Shown: piece by piece, positions 9,823 through 20,620 of the stretch
Layout of the letters: each line of letters starts with the position of its first letter
How positions within the stretch are numbered: the first letter of the stretch is position 1
Origin: Phycisphaerales bacterium
Lineage (GTDB): Bacteria > Planctomycetota > Phycisphaerae > Phycisphaerales > UBA1924
Direction: 5' to 3'
Length of the DNA stretch: 64,000 nucleotides
NCBI GenBank assembly: GCA_020845755.1
Contig: JADLFE010000050.1
Coordinates: 16,743 to 80,742 of the forward strand
The notes under the pieces: generated by a model
Database searches by the model: none
The model's input: the letters and a program-made list of their open reading frames with translations, nothing else
Told to the model about the DNA's origin: nothing
Made by a program: the position numbers and the translations under genes

Positions 9823-10453
9823 GGCTTCTCCGTCCTGTGTTCATGTCCCGCCGCGTCTCAACGGCTCGTGCTGCATCGTCCTGCCGATCAGCCGACTACC
9901 GCCCACACGTCGGAGCGTACCGGAGATCCTGCGACGCTGCCGCGCGTCGCGATGGCGATTCCCGGTCCCGTCCCGGAACCGACCCCTGCAAACCCACCTG
10001 TTGAGCGGGGCAGGTCCAGCGTCAGCCCGGGCGATAGGGCAACGAAACACAGGAATCCCCGTGCAACCGCCAAGACTAATCGTGTGCGTACGAATAACCG
10101 GGGTCCTTCAAACGATCCGGACGCTTCGGGTCCTGATCCGGAGATTCCGGCGTGAACCGTTACCCCCCCGGGAGAGTGCGGCCCGGGTGTTCAACCAGTC
10201 GCTGGTGAGCAGGGGTGGGCGGAGTGGGGGGGTGAGTGTCCGCGGCTTTGAGCGCAGAGCCCGTCAGGCCGTGGACGTCCACTTTGAGAATGGGTATCTC
10301 AAGAGAGATCGTGAGATAACTTCGTGTCGGAACTTCATGTCGGGCGGGGTTTACTCGGGATGTCGATCCAGAATGAGCAGAACTCAGTAACCTCGACAGA
10401 GTCAAGGGTATTCACCGATCAAGGTCACGCCGCGATTGACCGAAGTCAATGCA
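9823..10453. other. Intergenic region upstream of oxidoreductase and kinase
   Basis: About 630 bp separate the divergent oxidoreductase and kinase genes. It presumably holds both promoters, but I see no convincing -35/-10 pair. A G-rich tract at ~10209-10235 (runs of 4, 3 and 7 G) could form a G-quadruplex, and a C-run lies at ~10163. Short frames on both strands have no recognisable content. Confidence 0.4.
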
Positions 10454-13213
10454 ATGAAGTCCGGTACGGACCCGGTAATCACTCCACAGGATGGCCGCGG
10501 CCTTTCACCGCCCGAGATGCAGCACGGCTCGGTAACCAATCGGCGCGTGTGGATCGTGGTGGCGGCGATGGCGATCATGATCGCGACGTTTCCGGTGGTT
10601 GTGCTGCGGATGGTCGACCGCATCCGCATCGATGGTCCGATGTATAACTCGATCATCCGCCAGAAGGACCTCCTGGCCGACGTGCTCCCGCCCCCGATGT
10701 ATCTGGTCGAGAGCGATCTGGTGTGCCATCGGATCGTCGCCGCGACAGATGACGCGGAGCGCGAGCGGCTGTTCCAGAAGTTGTTTGGGCTGCGGCGAGA
10801 GTTCGACGCACGGATCGAAGCGTGGCGCCCAATCTTGACGGGCGGCGACTACGACGCGGTGTACGCCGCCGCGGTCCCGCCGGCGCAGGAGTTCTTCACC
10901 TTGGCGCAGGGGGCGTTCGTCGAGGCAGTACGATCCGGTGACGTGCCGGGTGCGCAGGCCTTGCTGAACGGGCCCATGAACGACGCGTACGAGCGGCACC
11001 GGGCGGGCGTCGACGCGATCGTCGATCGCACGCGCCGCTCGGCCTCGGCGATCGAGGCGTCTTCTCAGGCGGAACTCCAGGGCTCGCACATCCCACGCAC
11101 GCTCGCGCTCGGCGTCATCATGTTCGGCACGCTGATCGTGTTCGTGGTGTTGACGCTCCGGAGCACCTCCCGCCGCGCCGATGCGATGGCCAGGTCGATG
11201 ACGTCGCACCTGGTGTCCGCGTGGGATTCCGTCAGCCTCCACCTCAGGGAATTGCAGGCGCTGCGCTCGGCGATCTATCAGCACGCCATCGTGTCCGAGA
11301 CGGATCCTTCCGGAAAGATTATCGCCGTCAACCAGAAGTTCTGCGATGTGTCGGGCTATTCCGAGCATGAGTTGGTGGGCAATAACCATCGCCTCGTGAA
11401 CAGCGGACACCACCCAAAGTCGCTCTGGGTGGAGATGTGGCGCACCATCGCCTCGGGCAATGTGTGGCGAGGCGAGGTGTGCAATCGCGCCCGCGACGGG
11501 ACCATCTACTGGGTGGACGCCATCATCGCGCCGTTCCTCGGCCCGGACCGCCGGGTCGAACGCTACATCTCCATACGCTTCGACATCACCGCGCGCAAAC
11601 TCGCGGAACAGCGCATGGCGGAGAGCGAGGCCCGCTTCCGGCTGATGGCCGATGCCGCGCCGATGCTCATCTGGACCCGCGGGACGGACGCTCGTTGCGA
11701 CTATTTCAACAAGGCGTGGCTCGATTTCACGGGACGATCGCTCGAGCACGAACTGGGTGACGGGTGGGTCGCCGGGCTCCATCCGAACGACATCGATCGC
11801 TGCCTCTCCACATGCAATGCGGCCATCGATCGACGCGAGCCGTTCGAGATGGAGTACCGCCTCCGGCGTCACGACGGCGCCTACCGCATCATCCTTGAGC
11901 GAGGTGCGGCACGCGTCGGAAGCGACGGCGCCTTTGCCGGCTACATCGGCGCCTGCACCGACATTACAGACATGCGCGAGGCCAGCGAGCGCGCCAACGC
12001 CGCCAACCGGGCCAAGAGCGATTTCCTCGCCAACATGAGCCACGAGATCCGCACCCCCATGACCGCGATCCTCGGGTACGCGGATCTTCTAACCGAAGAC
12101 GGCGATCCAGCGAAGGCCCCCCCCTCCCGCCTGGATTACATCGACTCGATCAAACGCAACGGCGCCCACCTCCTGTCGATCATCAACGACATCCTCGACG
12201 TCTCCAAGATCGAGGCGGGGAAAATGGCGATCGAGCGCCTCATGGTCGATCCCCAGCACCTGCTCCTCGACGTCGAATCGCTGATGAGCGTCAAGGCCCG
12301 AGCCAAGAACATCGAATTCCGGGTCATGCAGGACACGCCGCTCCCGGCCTCGATCGTCAGCGATCCGATCCGCTTGCGCCAGATCCTCGTCAATCTGCTC
12401 GGCAACGCGATCAAGTTCACCGAACGCGGGTCCGTCACCATCCGCGCCGCGTTCGAATCTCGGCCCACGCCTCGATTGATCATCCGCGTGATCGATACCG
12501 GCATCGGGATCAGTCCCGAGCAGGCGTCTCGGCTCTTCAACGCCTTCGAACAGGCCGACGCATCCACCACCCGGAAGTTCGGCGGGACGGGCCTTGGCCT
12601 TCGCATCAGCCGCGACCTCGCGAGGCTCCTCGGCGGCGAGATCGGCGTTGAGAGCACGCCCGGCGTCGGCAGTTGCTTCACCCTGACGTTGTATGCCGTC
12701 TCGCCGGACCTGTCCGAGATGCGTCCTCCCGAGTCGCTCCGTCACCGCATCGCAACGCTCCCTCAGCGCGATCCGGCGCCGGGAGACAGACCGCTCGATG
12801 GCTCGCACATCCTCCTGGCAGAGGACGGCCCGGACAATCAGCGCCTGATCGCGTTCCACCTCCGGCAGGCCGGAGCCAAGGTCCGGGTCGCGGACAACGG
12901 GCGGCTTGCGCTTGAGGCACTGACGGTGGACGGCCGCATCGACTCGCCGTTGCAGACCCCGCCCGTGTATGACCTGGTCATCACCGACATGCAGATGCCG
13001 GAGATGGACGGGTACACATTGGCCCGGGTGCTCCGGAGCAGAAAGTGGCCACGTCAAATCCTCGCGTTGACCGCGCACGCGATGGACGGCGACGCGGAGC
13101 GGTGTCTCGCGGCGGGGTGCGACGCCTACGCCAGCAAGCCGATCGACAAGGCCGCGCTCATCCGGGCGTGTCACAAGGCGATCACCGATCCGCTGGATCG
13201 CGCCGCCGCATGA
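10454..13213 (+). CDS. Hybrid sensor histidine kinase with PAS domains and receiver
   Basis: Membrane-bound hybrid kinase of 919 residues from the ATG chosen (a TTG lies six codons upstream). A first membrane helix (~32-51) and a second (~217-236) enclose a ~165-residue, largely helical periplasmic sensor. Two PAS domains follow (~275-395, ~395-515); the first contains [16 protein letters not shown]. The kinase core has His530 in [20 protein letters not shown], the N-box [10 protein letters not shown] and the G-box [11 protein letters not shown]-terminal receiver has Asp845 ([13 protein letters not shown]) and the conserved Lys in ASKPID. No DNA-binding partner is adjacent, so output may go through a separate Hpt or regulator. 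Signal unknown. Confidence 0.9.
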   Translation: MKSGTDPVITPQDGRGLSPPEMQHGSVTNRRVWIVVAAMAIMIATFPVVVLRMVDRIRIDGPMYNSIIRQKDLLADVLPPPMYLVESDLVCHRIVAATDDAERERLFQKLFGLRREFDARIEAWRPILTGGDYDAVYAAAVPPAQEFFTLAQGAFVEAVRSGDVPGAQALLNGPMNDAYERHRAGVDAIVDRTRRSASAIEASSQAELQGSHIPRTLALGVIMFGTLIVFVVLTLRSTSRRADAMARSMTSHLVSAWDSVSLHLRELQALRSAIYQHAIVSETDPSGKIIAVNQKFCDVSGYSEHELVGNNHRLVNSGHHPKSLWVEMWRTIASGNVWRGEVCNRARDGTIYWVDAIIAPFLGPDRRVERYISIRFDITARKLAEQRMAESEARFRLMADAAPMLIWTRGTDARCDYFNKAWLDFTGRSLEHELGDGWVAGLHPNDIDRCLSTCNAAIDRREPFEMEYRLRRHDGAYRIILERGAARVGSDGAFAGYIGACTDITDMREASERANAANRAKSDFLANMSHEIRTPMTAILGYADLLTEDGDPAKAPPSRLDYIDSIKRNGAHLLSIINDILDVSKIEAGKMAIERLMVDPQHLLLDVESLMSVKARAKNIEFRVMQDTPLPASIVSDPIRLRQILVNLLGNAIKFTERGSVTIRAAFESRPTPRLIIRVIDTGIGISPEQASRLFNAFEQADASTTRKFGGTGLGLRISRDLARLLGGEIGVESTPGVGSCFTLTLYAVSPDLSEMRPPESLRHRIATLPQRDPAPGDRPLDGSHILLAEDGPDNQRLIAFHLRQAGAKVRVADNGRLALEALTVDGRIDSPLQTPPVYDLVITDMQMPEMDGYTLARVLRSRKWPRQILALTAHAMDGDAERCLAAGCDAYASKPIDKAALIRACHKAITDPLDRAAA

Positions 13214-13252
13214 GGTCCCGCGCGGACGTTGTTCGATTACACACGCCGCGCG

Positions 13253-16200
13253 TCATGCCGGGCGATCAACATGCGTGCGCTCCGGATCGTTCGCCTCGGC
13301 GGGCTGCACCCCGTGGCCAGGGACGTTTCTGTAGAGCATCCAATAGACGAGCGGTATGACGAAGAGCGTGAAGATCGTCGACGCGATCAGGCCGAAGATC
13401 AACGCCCACGCCAGACCGGAGAAGATCGGATCGATGGTGATGGGAACCGCCGACAGCATCGCGGCGGCGACGACGAGAAGGATCGGGCGAAGGCGCACGG
13501 CCCCGGCCTCGATCACTGCGTCCATGAACGCCCTGCCGCGCTTGATCGAGAGGTGAATGAAGTCCACCAGGATGATCGACTGGCGTGTCACGATCCCCGA
13601 GAGCGCGATCATGCCGATCATCGCGGTCGCGGTGAAGAACACGGGGTCGGCATACCCGCCGACGGCCTTGCCCGAGAACAGGCCAAGAAGCCAGAACCCC
13701 GGCATGATGCCCACCATCGTGAGCGGGATCGAGAGCATCACCACCACGGGGATCATGAACGAGCCTGTCTGGGCGACGAGGATGACATAGATCATCACGA
13801 GCGCCGCCCCGAAGGCGAGGCCCAGGTCGCGGAAGACATCGAGCGTGATCTTCCACTCGCCCTCGCCTGACCAGACGACGCGCGTGCCGTCACGGACCGC
13901 CCAGGGAATGCCGCCGCCTCGGAACAGGTGCGAGCGCCCGGACATGGCACGCGGAGTCGAAGCATCAATCCAGCCGCCCGGTCCTCTCGTCGCGCCTGCC
14001 TCCCTGGCGGCCACGTCGACCTGGTCGTGCATGACGTCAACAAGCACGTCCGCTGGCGGACGCCCCGCCGTTTCCGCGAAGACATACGCGACACGCTGCA
14101 GGTTCTTGTGATAGATCGTCTGCTCCGCGGGGCGCTCTTCCCACCGACCGATTTCGCCCAGCGAGACGAGCGGTTCGCTCGCGCCGCCCGATTGCCCACG
14201 CACCTGAATCAACGAAAGATCCGCGGGACTCGAACGGTCGGCCATCGGGAGGCGGGCGAGGATCACGAGCGGCTGCCGCTCGTTGGGCGCGTGGACGACG
14301 CCGATCTCCGCGCCTGAAATGGCCGCTCGGACCGTGGCCGCGATCTCCGACACGCTCACGCCGCTCAACGCTGCCTTCTCCTGATCGGGGATGAAGACGA
14401 GTTCGTTGTGGGCTGTCTCGACCGTGTCGTCCGGCTCAACCACGCCCGGTTCGGCGGCGAGGCGCGCCTTGACGACCTCCGCGGCGTCGCACAGCGCCGA
14501 GTAGGGAAGATCGTCGTTGCCATAGACCTCAGCCGCGATCGTGTCGATCACCGGCGGGCCGGGAGGGAGTTCGACGATCTTCAGCCGTGCGCCGCCCTTG
14601 GCGGCGATCGCGGTGAGTCTGTCACGCTCGCGCAGTCCCAGCGTGTGGCTGGCGTCCCCGCGTGACTTCTTGCCGACAAGGTTCAGGCGGATCTCGCCCT
14701 GATGGGACCCGGAGCGCAGGTAGTAGTGCCGGACGAGCCCGTTGAAGTCGATCGGCGAATTCACGCCGACATACGACGTGTAATCCGTCACCTCGGGGAT
14801 GGCCGCGACGGCGCTCTCCAGTTCACGCACGATTGCGTCCGACCGTTCCAACGCCGTTCCCTCGTCCGTGTCGATGAGCAGGAGGATCTCAGCCTTATTG
14901 TCGAACGGGAGCATCTTGAGCGGCACCTGCCGGAAGCCGGCGAGCATCGCCGCCGCTCCCGTCAGAACCGCGACCAGCGCGAGAAACGCGAAGGCCAGCG
15001 GGCGCGACTTCAGGAGCGGCTGGAGTATCGGGCGGAGCAGGCGATACTGCAGGCTCGATCTCGCCGCGGCGAACTCGTCGTGGTGGTCGCCCGCGTGCAC
15101 ACCCGCACGCCAATTCCGCTTCTTGAGCAGGTGGAACGCCAGCCACGGCGTGATCGTGAACGCCACCACCATCGACATCATCATGGTGACGGGCACATTC
15201 AGCGCCATCGGGCGCATGTACGGGCCCATCATCCCCGTGATGAAGAACAGCGGAAGGAAACTCGCGATTACCGCCAGCGTCGCCGAGATCAGTGGCGGGC
15301 GGATCTCGCTCACCGCCTCCAGCGTGATCGCTCGGCTGGCTCGCTTCCTCAGCGAGAAATGGCGCGCGATGTTCTCGACATCCACGATCGGATCGTCCAC
15401 CAGCAGCCCCAGCGAGAGAATCAACGCAAACAGCGTGACGCGGTTGATCGTGTAGCCCGCGATGAGATTCACCGCGAGGGTCAGCCCAAAGACCACGGGC
15501 ACCGCGACGGCCACCACCAGCGACTCGCGCCAGCCAAGGCCGAGCGTGAGCAGCGCCACGACGATCAGGATCGCGACCCACAGCCCCTCGACGAGTTCCG
15601 ACACCTTCTCGTCCGCCGTCAATCCGCTGTTCCGCGTGATCACGAGATCAAGACCATCGGGCACGACCTGCGATTTCAAACGCTCCGCCTCGCGGATCAC
15701 GGCCCGTGCGACATTGACAGCGTTGGTGCCCTTCTTCTTTGCCACGCCGATCGTGACCGCGGGCACCGCGTCGTCGCCGGAGTTCGAGGGACCGCCCCCG
15801 ACCGCTGCCCCTCCGACCAGCGTCCCCGCGCCGTGGTGGTGGCTCTCAAAGCCGCGAGCCCGGCCCCACCCGTGGCGAACATACGTCGCCCGCTCCGACG
15901 GGCCGTCCTCGATGCGTGCCACCTCGCGCAGAAAGACCGGGTTGCCCGCCGATACCCCGACCACGAGGTTGCCAAGGTCCGTCGCGTCGCGGACCACCAA
16001 GCCCGCACGCACGGGGATGTTCTGGTCGACGCGTTGCACGTCGCCCGCGGGCGCAAGCGTGTTCGATGCGCGCACCGCCCGCTGCACGTCGAGCAGCGCC
16101 AGGCCGCGCCCCGCGATCGCGTCGCGATCCAGATACGCCGTGAAAACCCGCGGCAGTCCCCCCGTCATCGTGACGCGCGACGTGTCCTCAACCACCGCGA

Positions 16201-16804
16201 GGCGTGCCGCTAGTTCCTCGGAAACACGCCGGAGCGTGTGCTCGTCCGCCGTTGAGCCCGACGCTCCCCGCAGCGTGAGCGTCACGATCGGCACATCGTC
16301 GATCTCGACGGGCTTCATCACCCAGCCCGCGACGCCCGGCGGCACCAGGTCCTTGCTCTCCTCCAGTTTCTTGAAGAGTCGCACCAACGAGCGCTCGCGG
16401 TCTTGTCCCACATAGAACCGAACCGTGACGATCGCCGCGTCCTCGCTCGACATGGAGTAGACATACTCCACGCCGTCGATCTGATAGAGCACTCGCTCCA
16501 GCGGCGTGGTCACGAGCCGCTCGACCTCCTGCGACGTCAGCCCCGGCGCATTGACGTAAATATCCGCGAGCGGTACGACGATCTGCGGGTCTTCCTCGCG
16601 GGGTGTGACAAGCAGCGCCGCGGCTCCCAGAGCCACCGAGATGACAAGGAGGATCAGCGAGAGATTCGAGTGCAGAAACGTGCGAACGATGCCGTTGATC
16701 CACCCGCCGCGCGCGTGATCCGCGACTTCGTGGGTGTGATCGGTGTGTCCGCCCGCACGCTCCACCGCTCGGCTCGCCTCGCCTTTCGGAGAGAGATCGC
16801 TCAT
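13253..16804 (-). CDS. RND efflux pump inner-membrane permease
   Basis: Proton-driven tripartite efflux transporter subunit of 1183 residues, longer than AcrB (~1050) through loop insertions. The first membrane helix is NLSLILLVISVALGAAALL. The helix-4 proton-relay pair is Asp470-Asp471 in LGLLVDDPIVDVENIARH. The later helix GIVTRQSIILVDF and the two-fold repeat of porter domains fit the hydrophobe/amphiphile or general RND family. Heavy-metal (CusA) hallmarks are not evident. It starts 3 bp after the adaptor gene, and no outer-membrane factor is adjacent. Substrate unknown. Confidence 0.9.
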   Translation of the reverse strand: MSDLSPKGEASRAVERAGGHTDHTHEVADHARGGWINGIVRTFLHSNLSLILLVISVALGAAALLVTPREEDPQIVVPLADIYVNAPGLTSQEVERLVTTPLERVLYQIDGVEYVYSMSSEDAAIVTVRFYVGQDRERSLVRLFKKLEESKDLVPPGVAGWVMKPVEIDDVPIVTLTLRGASGSTADEHTLRRVSEELAARLAVVEDTSRVTMTGGLPRVFTAYLDRDAIAGRGLALLDVQRAVRASNTLAPAGDVQRVDQNIPVRAGLVVRDATDLGNLVVGVSAGNPVFLREVARIEDGPSERATYVRHGWGRARGFESHHHGAGTLVGGAAVGGGPSNSGDDAVPAVTIGVAKKKGTNAVNVARAVIREAERLKSQVVPDGLDLVITRNSGLTADEKVSELVEGLWVAILIVVALLTLGLGWRESLVVAVAVPVVFGLTLAVNLIAGYTINRVTLFALILSLGLLVDDPIVDVENIARHFSLRKRASRAITLEAVSEIRPPLISATLAVIASFLPLFFITGMMGPYMRPMALNVPVTMMMSMVVAFTITPWLAFHLLKKRNWRAGVHAGDHHDEFAAARSSLQYRLLRPILQPLLKSRPLAFAFLALVAVLTGAAAMLAGFRQVPLKMLPFDNKAEILLLIDTDEGTALERSDAIVRELESAVAAIPEVTDYTSYVGVNSPIDFNGLVRHYYLRSGSHQGEIRLNLVGKKSRGDASHTLGLRERDRLTAIAAKGGARLKIVELPPGPPVIDTIAAEVYGNDDLPYSALCDAAEVVKARLAAEPGVVEPDDTVETAHNELVFIPDQEKAALSGVSVSEIAATVRAAISGAEIGVVHAPNERQPLVILARLPMADRSSPADLSLIQVRGQSGGASEPLVSLGEIGRWEERPAEQTIYHKNLQRVAYVFAETAGRPPADVLVDVMHDQVDVAAREAGATRGPGGWIDASTPRAMSGRSHLFRGGGIPWAVRDGTRVVWSGEGEWKITLDVFRDLGLAFGAALVMIYVILVAQTGSFMIPVVVMLSIPLTMVGIMPGFWLLGLFSGKAVGGYADPVFFTATAMIGMIALSGIVTRQSIILVDFIHLSIKRGRAFMDAVIEAGAVRLRPILLVVAAAMLSAVPITIDPIFSGLAWALIFGLIASTIFTLFVIPLVYWMLYRNVPGHGVQPAEANDPERTHVDRPA

Positions 16805-16807
16805 GGG

Positions 16808-17893
16808 CTAACGACCTCCCGCCGAGTCCACCGCGATCTTCTCGCCCGGGACCAGGCCGGACAGGACCTCACGTTCGCCGTCGATTGTCCGCCCCAGACG
16901 GACCGCGCGGCGAACGAGCAACGCTCCGCTGACGACGTCGACGCAATCCATCTGGCCGACCGTCCGCACCGCGCCCGGTGGGATCAGAATCACGCTCTCG
17001 TCGCCGACTGGGATCGACAATCTTCCGAACATGCCGGCGTAGACACCCTCCGGGCACGGGCCGGTGACCTTCACCTGAAAAGTCCGGCTTGCGCCCTCGG
17101 CTTCCGGAACGATCTCGCTGACCGTGCCAGTGCACGCATGGTCCATCACGTCGACCTTCACAGAGACCGTGCCGCCGACCGACAAACGCCGCGACAGCGA
17201 TTCACGCACGCTCGCGACCATCTGCATGTGCTTGGGATCGAGTATCGTCACGACCACCTGCCCGGGAGATACCGTGTCGCCCGTGTTCACACGCTTGTCC
17301 ACGACCGTCCCGTCCATCGGGCTGCGGATCGTCGCGAATTCAAGCACGGTTTCGCTCTCGGCCTGTGACTGCCTGGCCCGCGCGAGGTTTGCCTCCGCGG
17401 CCTTCAACGCGTTGACCATCCGCTCGAGTTCGATCTCCGCGACCGCCTTCCGCTCCGCGGCCGCCCGCGTCCGGGACTCCTCCGTCCGCGCCTGATCAAA
17501 CGCGGCCTGGGCCTGTGAGACCGCCGATTGCGTCTGCGCGAGGCGCGCCCGCAGATCGGTGTCCTCCAGTCGCACCAGCACCTCATCCTTGACAACCTTC
17601 TGGCCGGCCGCGACGTTGACCTCCAGGGCCCGGGCGAGTATCCGCGACGCAAGTTCCACGCGGTGCACAGGCTGGATGGTTCCGACGGCAGTTTCTTCGC
17701 GCGGTATACGGCGCGCCACGACCTCGACGATCGTCGCGCCCGCCGCCTGACGCCCGACCCCCGCGCCGCCGTCAGTCGCGTCGATCTTGGGCTCAAAGGC
17801 GCCAACCAACCACATCATGAGCATGACGACCCCGGCCGCGAATCCCAGCAGCACTAAGGGGTAGACGAGCCGACGTACACCTGCAGAAGTCAT
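16808..17893 (-). CDS. RND efflux periplasmic adaptor (HlyD/AcrA family)
   Basis: Membrane-fusion protein linking the RND permease to an outer-membrane channel. There is one N-terminal anchor helix (VYPLVLLGFAAGVVMLMMWL). A lipoyl-like half-motif surrounds a long alpha-hairpin coiled coil (SQAQAAFDQARTEESRTRAA region), then GTVVDKRVNTGDTVSPGQVV and a beta-barrel. ATG 17893 is preferred over the GTG three codons upstream because a GGAG motif sits 8 bases before it. At ~361 residues the length is normal. First gene of the two-gene operon with the permease. Confidence 0.9.
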   Translation of the reverse strand: MTSAGVRRLVYPLVLLGFAAGVVMLMMWLVGAFEPKIDATDGGAGVGRQAAGATIVEVVARRIPREETAVGTIQPVHRVELASRILARALEVNVAAGQKVVKDEVLVRLEDTDLRARLAQTQSAVSQAQAAFDQARTEESRTRAAAERKAVAEIELERMVNALKAAEANLARARQSQAESETVLEFATIRSPMDGTVVDKRVNTGDTVSPGQVVVTILDPKHMQMVASVRESLSRRLSVGGTVSVKVDVMDHACTGTVSEIVPEAEGASRTFQVKVTGPCPEGVYAGMFGRLSIPVGDESVILIPPGAVRTVGQMDCVDVVSGALLVRRAVRLGRTIDGEREVLSGLVPGEKIAVDSAGGR

Positions 17894-18370
17894 GCAATTC
17901 ACTCCGCGGAAATGAACGTATCAGTCCTGAGAGGCCGGCAGAGTGGGGGAGGTTCCCCTGCGGATCCCGATCGGCCCTCTTTCGCTCTCGGGAACTTCGG
18001 TCATCGGTCGGGGAGCACAGTCGATTTCCGGCCGACAAGGCCCGTCAGCCGCGGAATCGCTGATGCTGAGTTCGCTCCCGCATTGGTGCGGCCCTCACCC
18101 CGGTGCGGATTGATCACTTCATCCACCGTCCCAAGGTCCCCCTGGGCCCGCCCTTCTGGTCCCGGCACGGTACGGCGTACATCTCGACTTGGACGTTCAT
18201 GCCGGCGCAGCGAACGAAGTGGTAACGAAACTCGATCGTCGTCGGCGTCGTGCCGGGGAGATAGCGGAAGACATACTCGACATGTCCCCGATGATAGTGC
18301 GATAGCGCCCTTCGCCCGCCACCCCGGGCGCGACCCGTCCGAGTCGCTTGACACGACGTACTGTCTTGGC
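17894..18370. other. Intergenic gap upstream of efflux operon and rsmA
   Basis: This ~480-bp gap between divergent genes contains no intact gene. Part of the minus strand (18114-18326) has protein-like composition and is listed separately. A TTGACA at 18348-18353 is too close to the rsmA start for a normal promoter unless the mRNA is leaderless. No regulator gene for the pump is present. Confidence 0.4.
18114..18326 (-). pseudogene. Coding-like fragment of unknown protein
   Basis: The minus strand reads ALSHYHRGHVEYVFRYLPGT, TPTTIEFRYHFVRCAGMNVQ, VEMYAVPCRD and ends WMK-stop. The aromatic/hydrophobic alternation looks like beta strands of a real protein rather than the Arg/Ala/Pro-rich noise common in this high-GC DNA. 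No start codon precedes the structured part, and upstream the composition turns to Gly/Arg. I do not recognise a family. Probably the 3' end of a decayed gene. Confidence 0.3.
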
Positions 18371-19228
18371 GTGCAGACGTTGGCGGACATCAAGGCGATT
18401 CTGGCACAGCACGGGCTCGCGCCGCGAAAGGCGCTTGGCCAGAATTTTCTTCTCGACCACAACCTGATCCACAAACTGGTCGACGCGTCGTGCGTCGGTT
18501 CGGGAGACGTCGTCCTCGAAGTCGGGCCGGGCACGGGAACGCTCACAGAGGAGCTCCTCTCGCGTGGCTCCCGAGTAATCGCCTGCGAACTCGATCACGG
18601 GCTGGCGCGCATGCTCAGAGCACGCTTCGCGTCAACCACCAACGGGAGTTTCACGCTCATCGAGGGCGATTGCCTGGACGGCAAGCACGCGCTGAACGAG
18701 GAGTTGACGCGTGCGCTCCGCGATATGGCGCCCGGAGCGCCCGGCGAGCAAAGCGGGCGCGGGTTCAGGCTCGTGGCGAACCTGCCATACGGCGCGGCGT
18801 CGCCGCTCATGACGACCCTGCTGGTATCGTGGAAGAACTGCCGCTCGATGCACGTGACGATCCAACGCGAGGTGGCGGATCGGTTGCTGGCCAGGCCGGG
18901 GACGGACGAATACGGCACGCTGGGGATTATCGCACAGGCGGCGGCGGAGATTTCGCTGGTGGCCACACTCCCTCCGGAGTGCTTCTGGCCCAGACCGGAT
19001 GTGACCAGCGCGATGGTGTCGATCGTCCGGCGAACGGCGCCACTGACGGATGACCTGCCGCGATTGGCCGCCTGTTGCCAGAAAGTGTTCGGACAGCGCA
19101 GGAAGCAGATCGGGAGTGTGCTCGGCCGCGCCTTTGCATTCCCACCGGGTATCGGCGCAAGCCAGCGCGCGGAACAATTGAGCGTGGAACAGTTGATCGA
19201 ACTCTCACGGGTTGACGGCGCGGCGTAG
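18371..19228 (+). CDS. rsmA: 16S rRNA (adenine1518/1519-N6) dimethyltransferase
   Basis: RsmA (KsgA) dimethylates two adenines in helix 45 of 16S rRNA during 30S maturation, using S-adenosylmethionine. The 285-residue product has the N-terminal KALGQNFLLD motif, the SAM-binding loop LEVGPGTGTLTEELL and the catalytic NLPYG motif. The C-terminal region FGQRRKQIGSVLG is typical. GTG 18371 is chosen because it places QTLADIKAILAQHGL at the N-terminus as in the family. The frame is open further upstream but reads as non-coding sequence. Cytoplasmic, probably essential for optimal ribosome assembly. Confidence 0.93.
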   Translation: MQTLADIKAILAQHGLAPRKALGQNFLLDHNLIHKLVDASCVGSGDVVLEVGPGTGTLTEELLSRGSRVIACELDHGLARMLRARFASTTNGSFTLIEGDCLDGKHALNEELTRALRDMAPGAPGEQSGRGFRLVANLPYGAASPLMTTLLVSWKNCRSMHVTIQREVADRLLARPGTDEYGTLGIIAQAAAEISLVATLPPECFWPRPDVTSAMVSIVRRTAPLTDDLPRLAACCQKVFGQRRKQIGSVLGRAFAFPPGIGASQRAEQLSVEQLIELSRVDGAA

Positions 19229-19245
19229 ACCGTTCGGAAAACGGT
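19229..19245 (+). terminator. Hairpin immediately after rsmA
   Basis: ACCGTT (19229-19234), a 5-base loop and AACGGT form a perfect 6-bp stem starting one base after the rsmA stop. No T-run follows, so it may be a weak terminator or an mRNA 3'-end stabiliser. Confidence 0.3.
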
Positions 19246-19517
19246 TCACCGCGGAGAACACGGCGGCTCAACGCGGCGAAATGAGGGAGACGTTGAACGT
19301 CGGTATTGCGAGTGGTTCTGGGCCGGGATTCTGTGGGTCGGACGTGGCGGGTGAAGAACGGAAATTCTGATCGAACCACGTGCGACGCCTGAGCCAAAGA
19401 CGGTAAAGTGTGCGGGTGCAGGGGCCGATGGGACTCAATGGGCGGGCGGGCCGCCGAACGGGCAAGGTGACTGGCGTCAGGGTGTCGACAACTGGCTGAA
19501 GGAGCGGCTGGAAAGCG

Positions 19518-20534
19518 ATGGGTGGACCAGAACACAAGCAGGCGCCGAGCCAGGACTCGCACGACCTGGCGATCATGCTCGACCCGGTCTTGCACGCCGC
19601 CTGCGACGGGCACCTCGGCGAGATCGAGTGGTTCAAGTCGGCATGGCAGCACGGCGGCGCCGCCACCGGATTCGCGGACTGGCGATTCCCCGACGGGCGG
19701 AAGACCGGTGTGCTCGTCAAGTTGCCCATCGGACCCGCGGAGTATCGCTGGACGACGCTGCTTGGACTGTGCAGCCAGGAACAGTTCTTTGCGAGCCACG
19801 ATCTGCCCACGCCGCGAATGCTGGCGGGCGGAACGGAACTCGGCGGGTATGACCTGGCCTGGTTCGTGATCGAGCGATTCCCGGGCTCGCCGGTGACGCC
19901 GGAGTTTGGCAAGCCGGGCGGCGCGCGGGCTGTGGAAGAACTGATCGAAGCGGCGGTGGAGTTTCACCGGCGCGCCGGCGAGATTCGCCCGGTCGACGAC
20001 CAACCCAACCCGCACGATTGGGACAAACTGCTCCACCGGGCGCGCGAGAACTCGAAGCACCACGGCCTGACGGACGAGCAGCGGTGGAACGAGGCGGTGA
20101 AGAAGGTTCAGCACCGCCTGGATTGGCTGCTGGGCAAGTGGGAATCGCGACGGATTCACACGTGGTGCCACGGCGACCTGCACCCGGGCAACGCGATGCG
20201 CCGCGCGGGTGATTCGCAGGCACGGCGCGGGTGCACGCTCCTCGACCTGGCCCTCGTGCACCCCGGGCACTGGATCGAGGATGCGCTGTACCTGGAGCGG
20301 CTCTACTGGGGCAAGGTCGATCTCCTGCACGGCGTCAAGCCTGTGTCCCACATGGCCAAACTCCGACGCGAGCGGGGCCTGCCCAGCGATGACAACTACA
20401 CGGAACTGGCGATGGTGCGCCGCGTGCTGATGGCGGCGTGCGTGCCGGCGTTTGTCGAGCACGAGGGCCACCCGAAGTACACGCACGCGGCACTGGAACT
20501 TCTGGAAAAGACGCTGCCGCAGCTCGGGCATTGA
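19518..20534 (+). CDS. Aminoglycoside phosphotransferase-family kinase
   Basis: Small-molecule kinase-like protein, 338 residues, of the APH/choline-kinase fold. The catalytic loop HGDLHPGN places His218, Asp220 and Asn225 as expected. The usual metal-binding Asp motif downstream appears as LLDLALVHPGHW. N-terminal strands hold VLVKLP (ATP-anchoring Lys) and a hinge WFVIERFPG. The start ATG follows a purine-rich GAAAGCG. The family includes antibiotic kinases, but most chromosomal members act on unknown metabolites, and nothing here points to drug resistance. It faces a small minus-strand gene downstream. Confidence 0.8.
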   Translation: MGGPEHKQAPSQDSHDLAIMLDPVLHAACDGHLGEIEWFKSAWQHGGAATGFADWRFPDGRKTGVLVKLPIGPAEYRWTTLLGLCSQEQFFASHDLPTPRMLAGGTELGGYDLAWFVIERFPGSPVTPEFGKPGGARAVEELIEAAVEFHRRAGEIRPVDDQPNPHDWDKLLHRARENSKHHGLTDEQRWNEAVKKVQHRLDWLLGKWESRRIHTWCHGDLHPGNAMRRAGDSQARRGCTLLDLALVHPGHWIEDALYLERLYWGKVDLLHGVKPVSHMAKLRRERGLPSDDNYTELAMVRRVLMAACVPAFVEHEGHPKYTHAALELLEKTLPQLGH

Positions 20535-20620
20535 GCGAAGCGATGGATTCCAGACTGGGCGGGGCTAATTTTGTACGAGCAATTGTCCGGATTGCCGTCG
20601 CGGGATTCAGGGCGGCCTGC

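Noticed and set aside
14702..16213. Long plus-strand open frame opposite the RND permease, and similar ones at 39543-42929, 42984-45515 and 51556-53133
   Set aside because: They are Arg/His/Pro- or Gly/Asp-rich, lack domains and lie opposite genes with clear motifs; they are antisense shadows caused by high GC.
18348..18353. TTGACA as rsmA promoter -35
   Set aside because: A -10 at normal spacing would fall inside the rsmA start; no TATAAT-like match is present there.
17912..18370. In-frame N-terminal extension of rsmA
   Set aside because: It adds ~150 residues of non-conserved sequence; the family N-terminus begins at GTG 18371.
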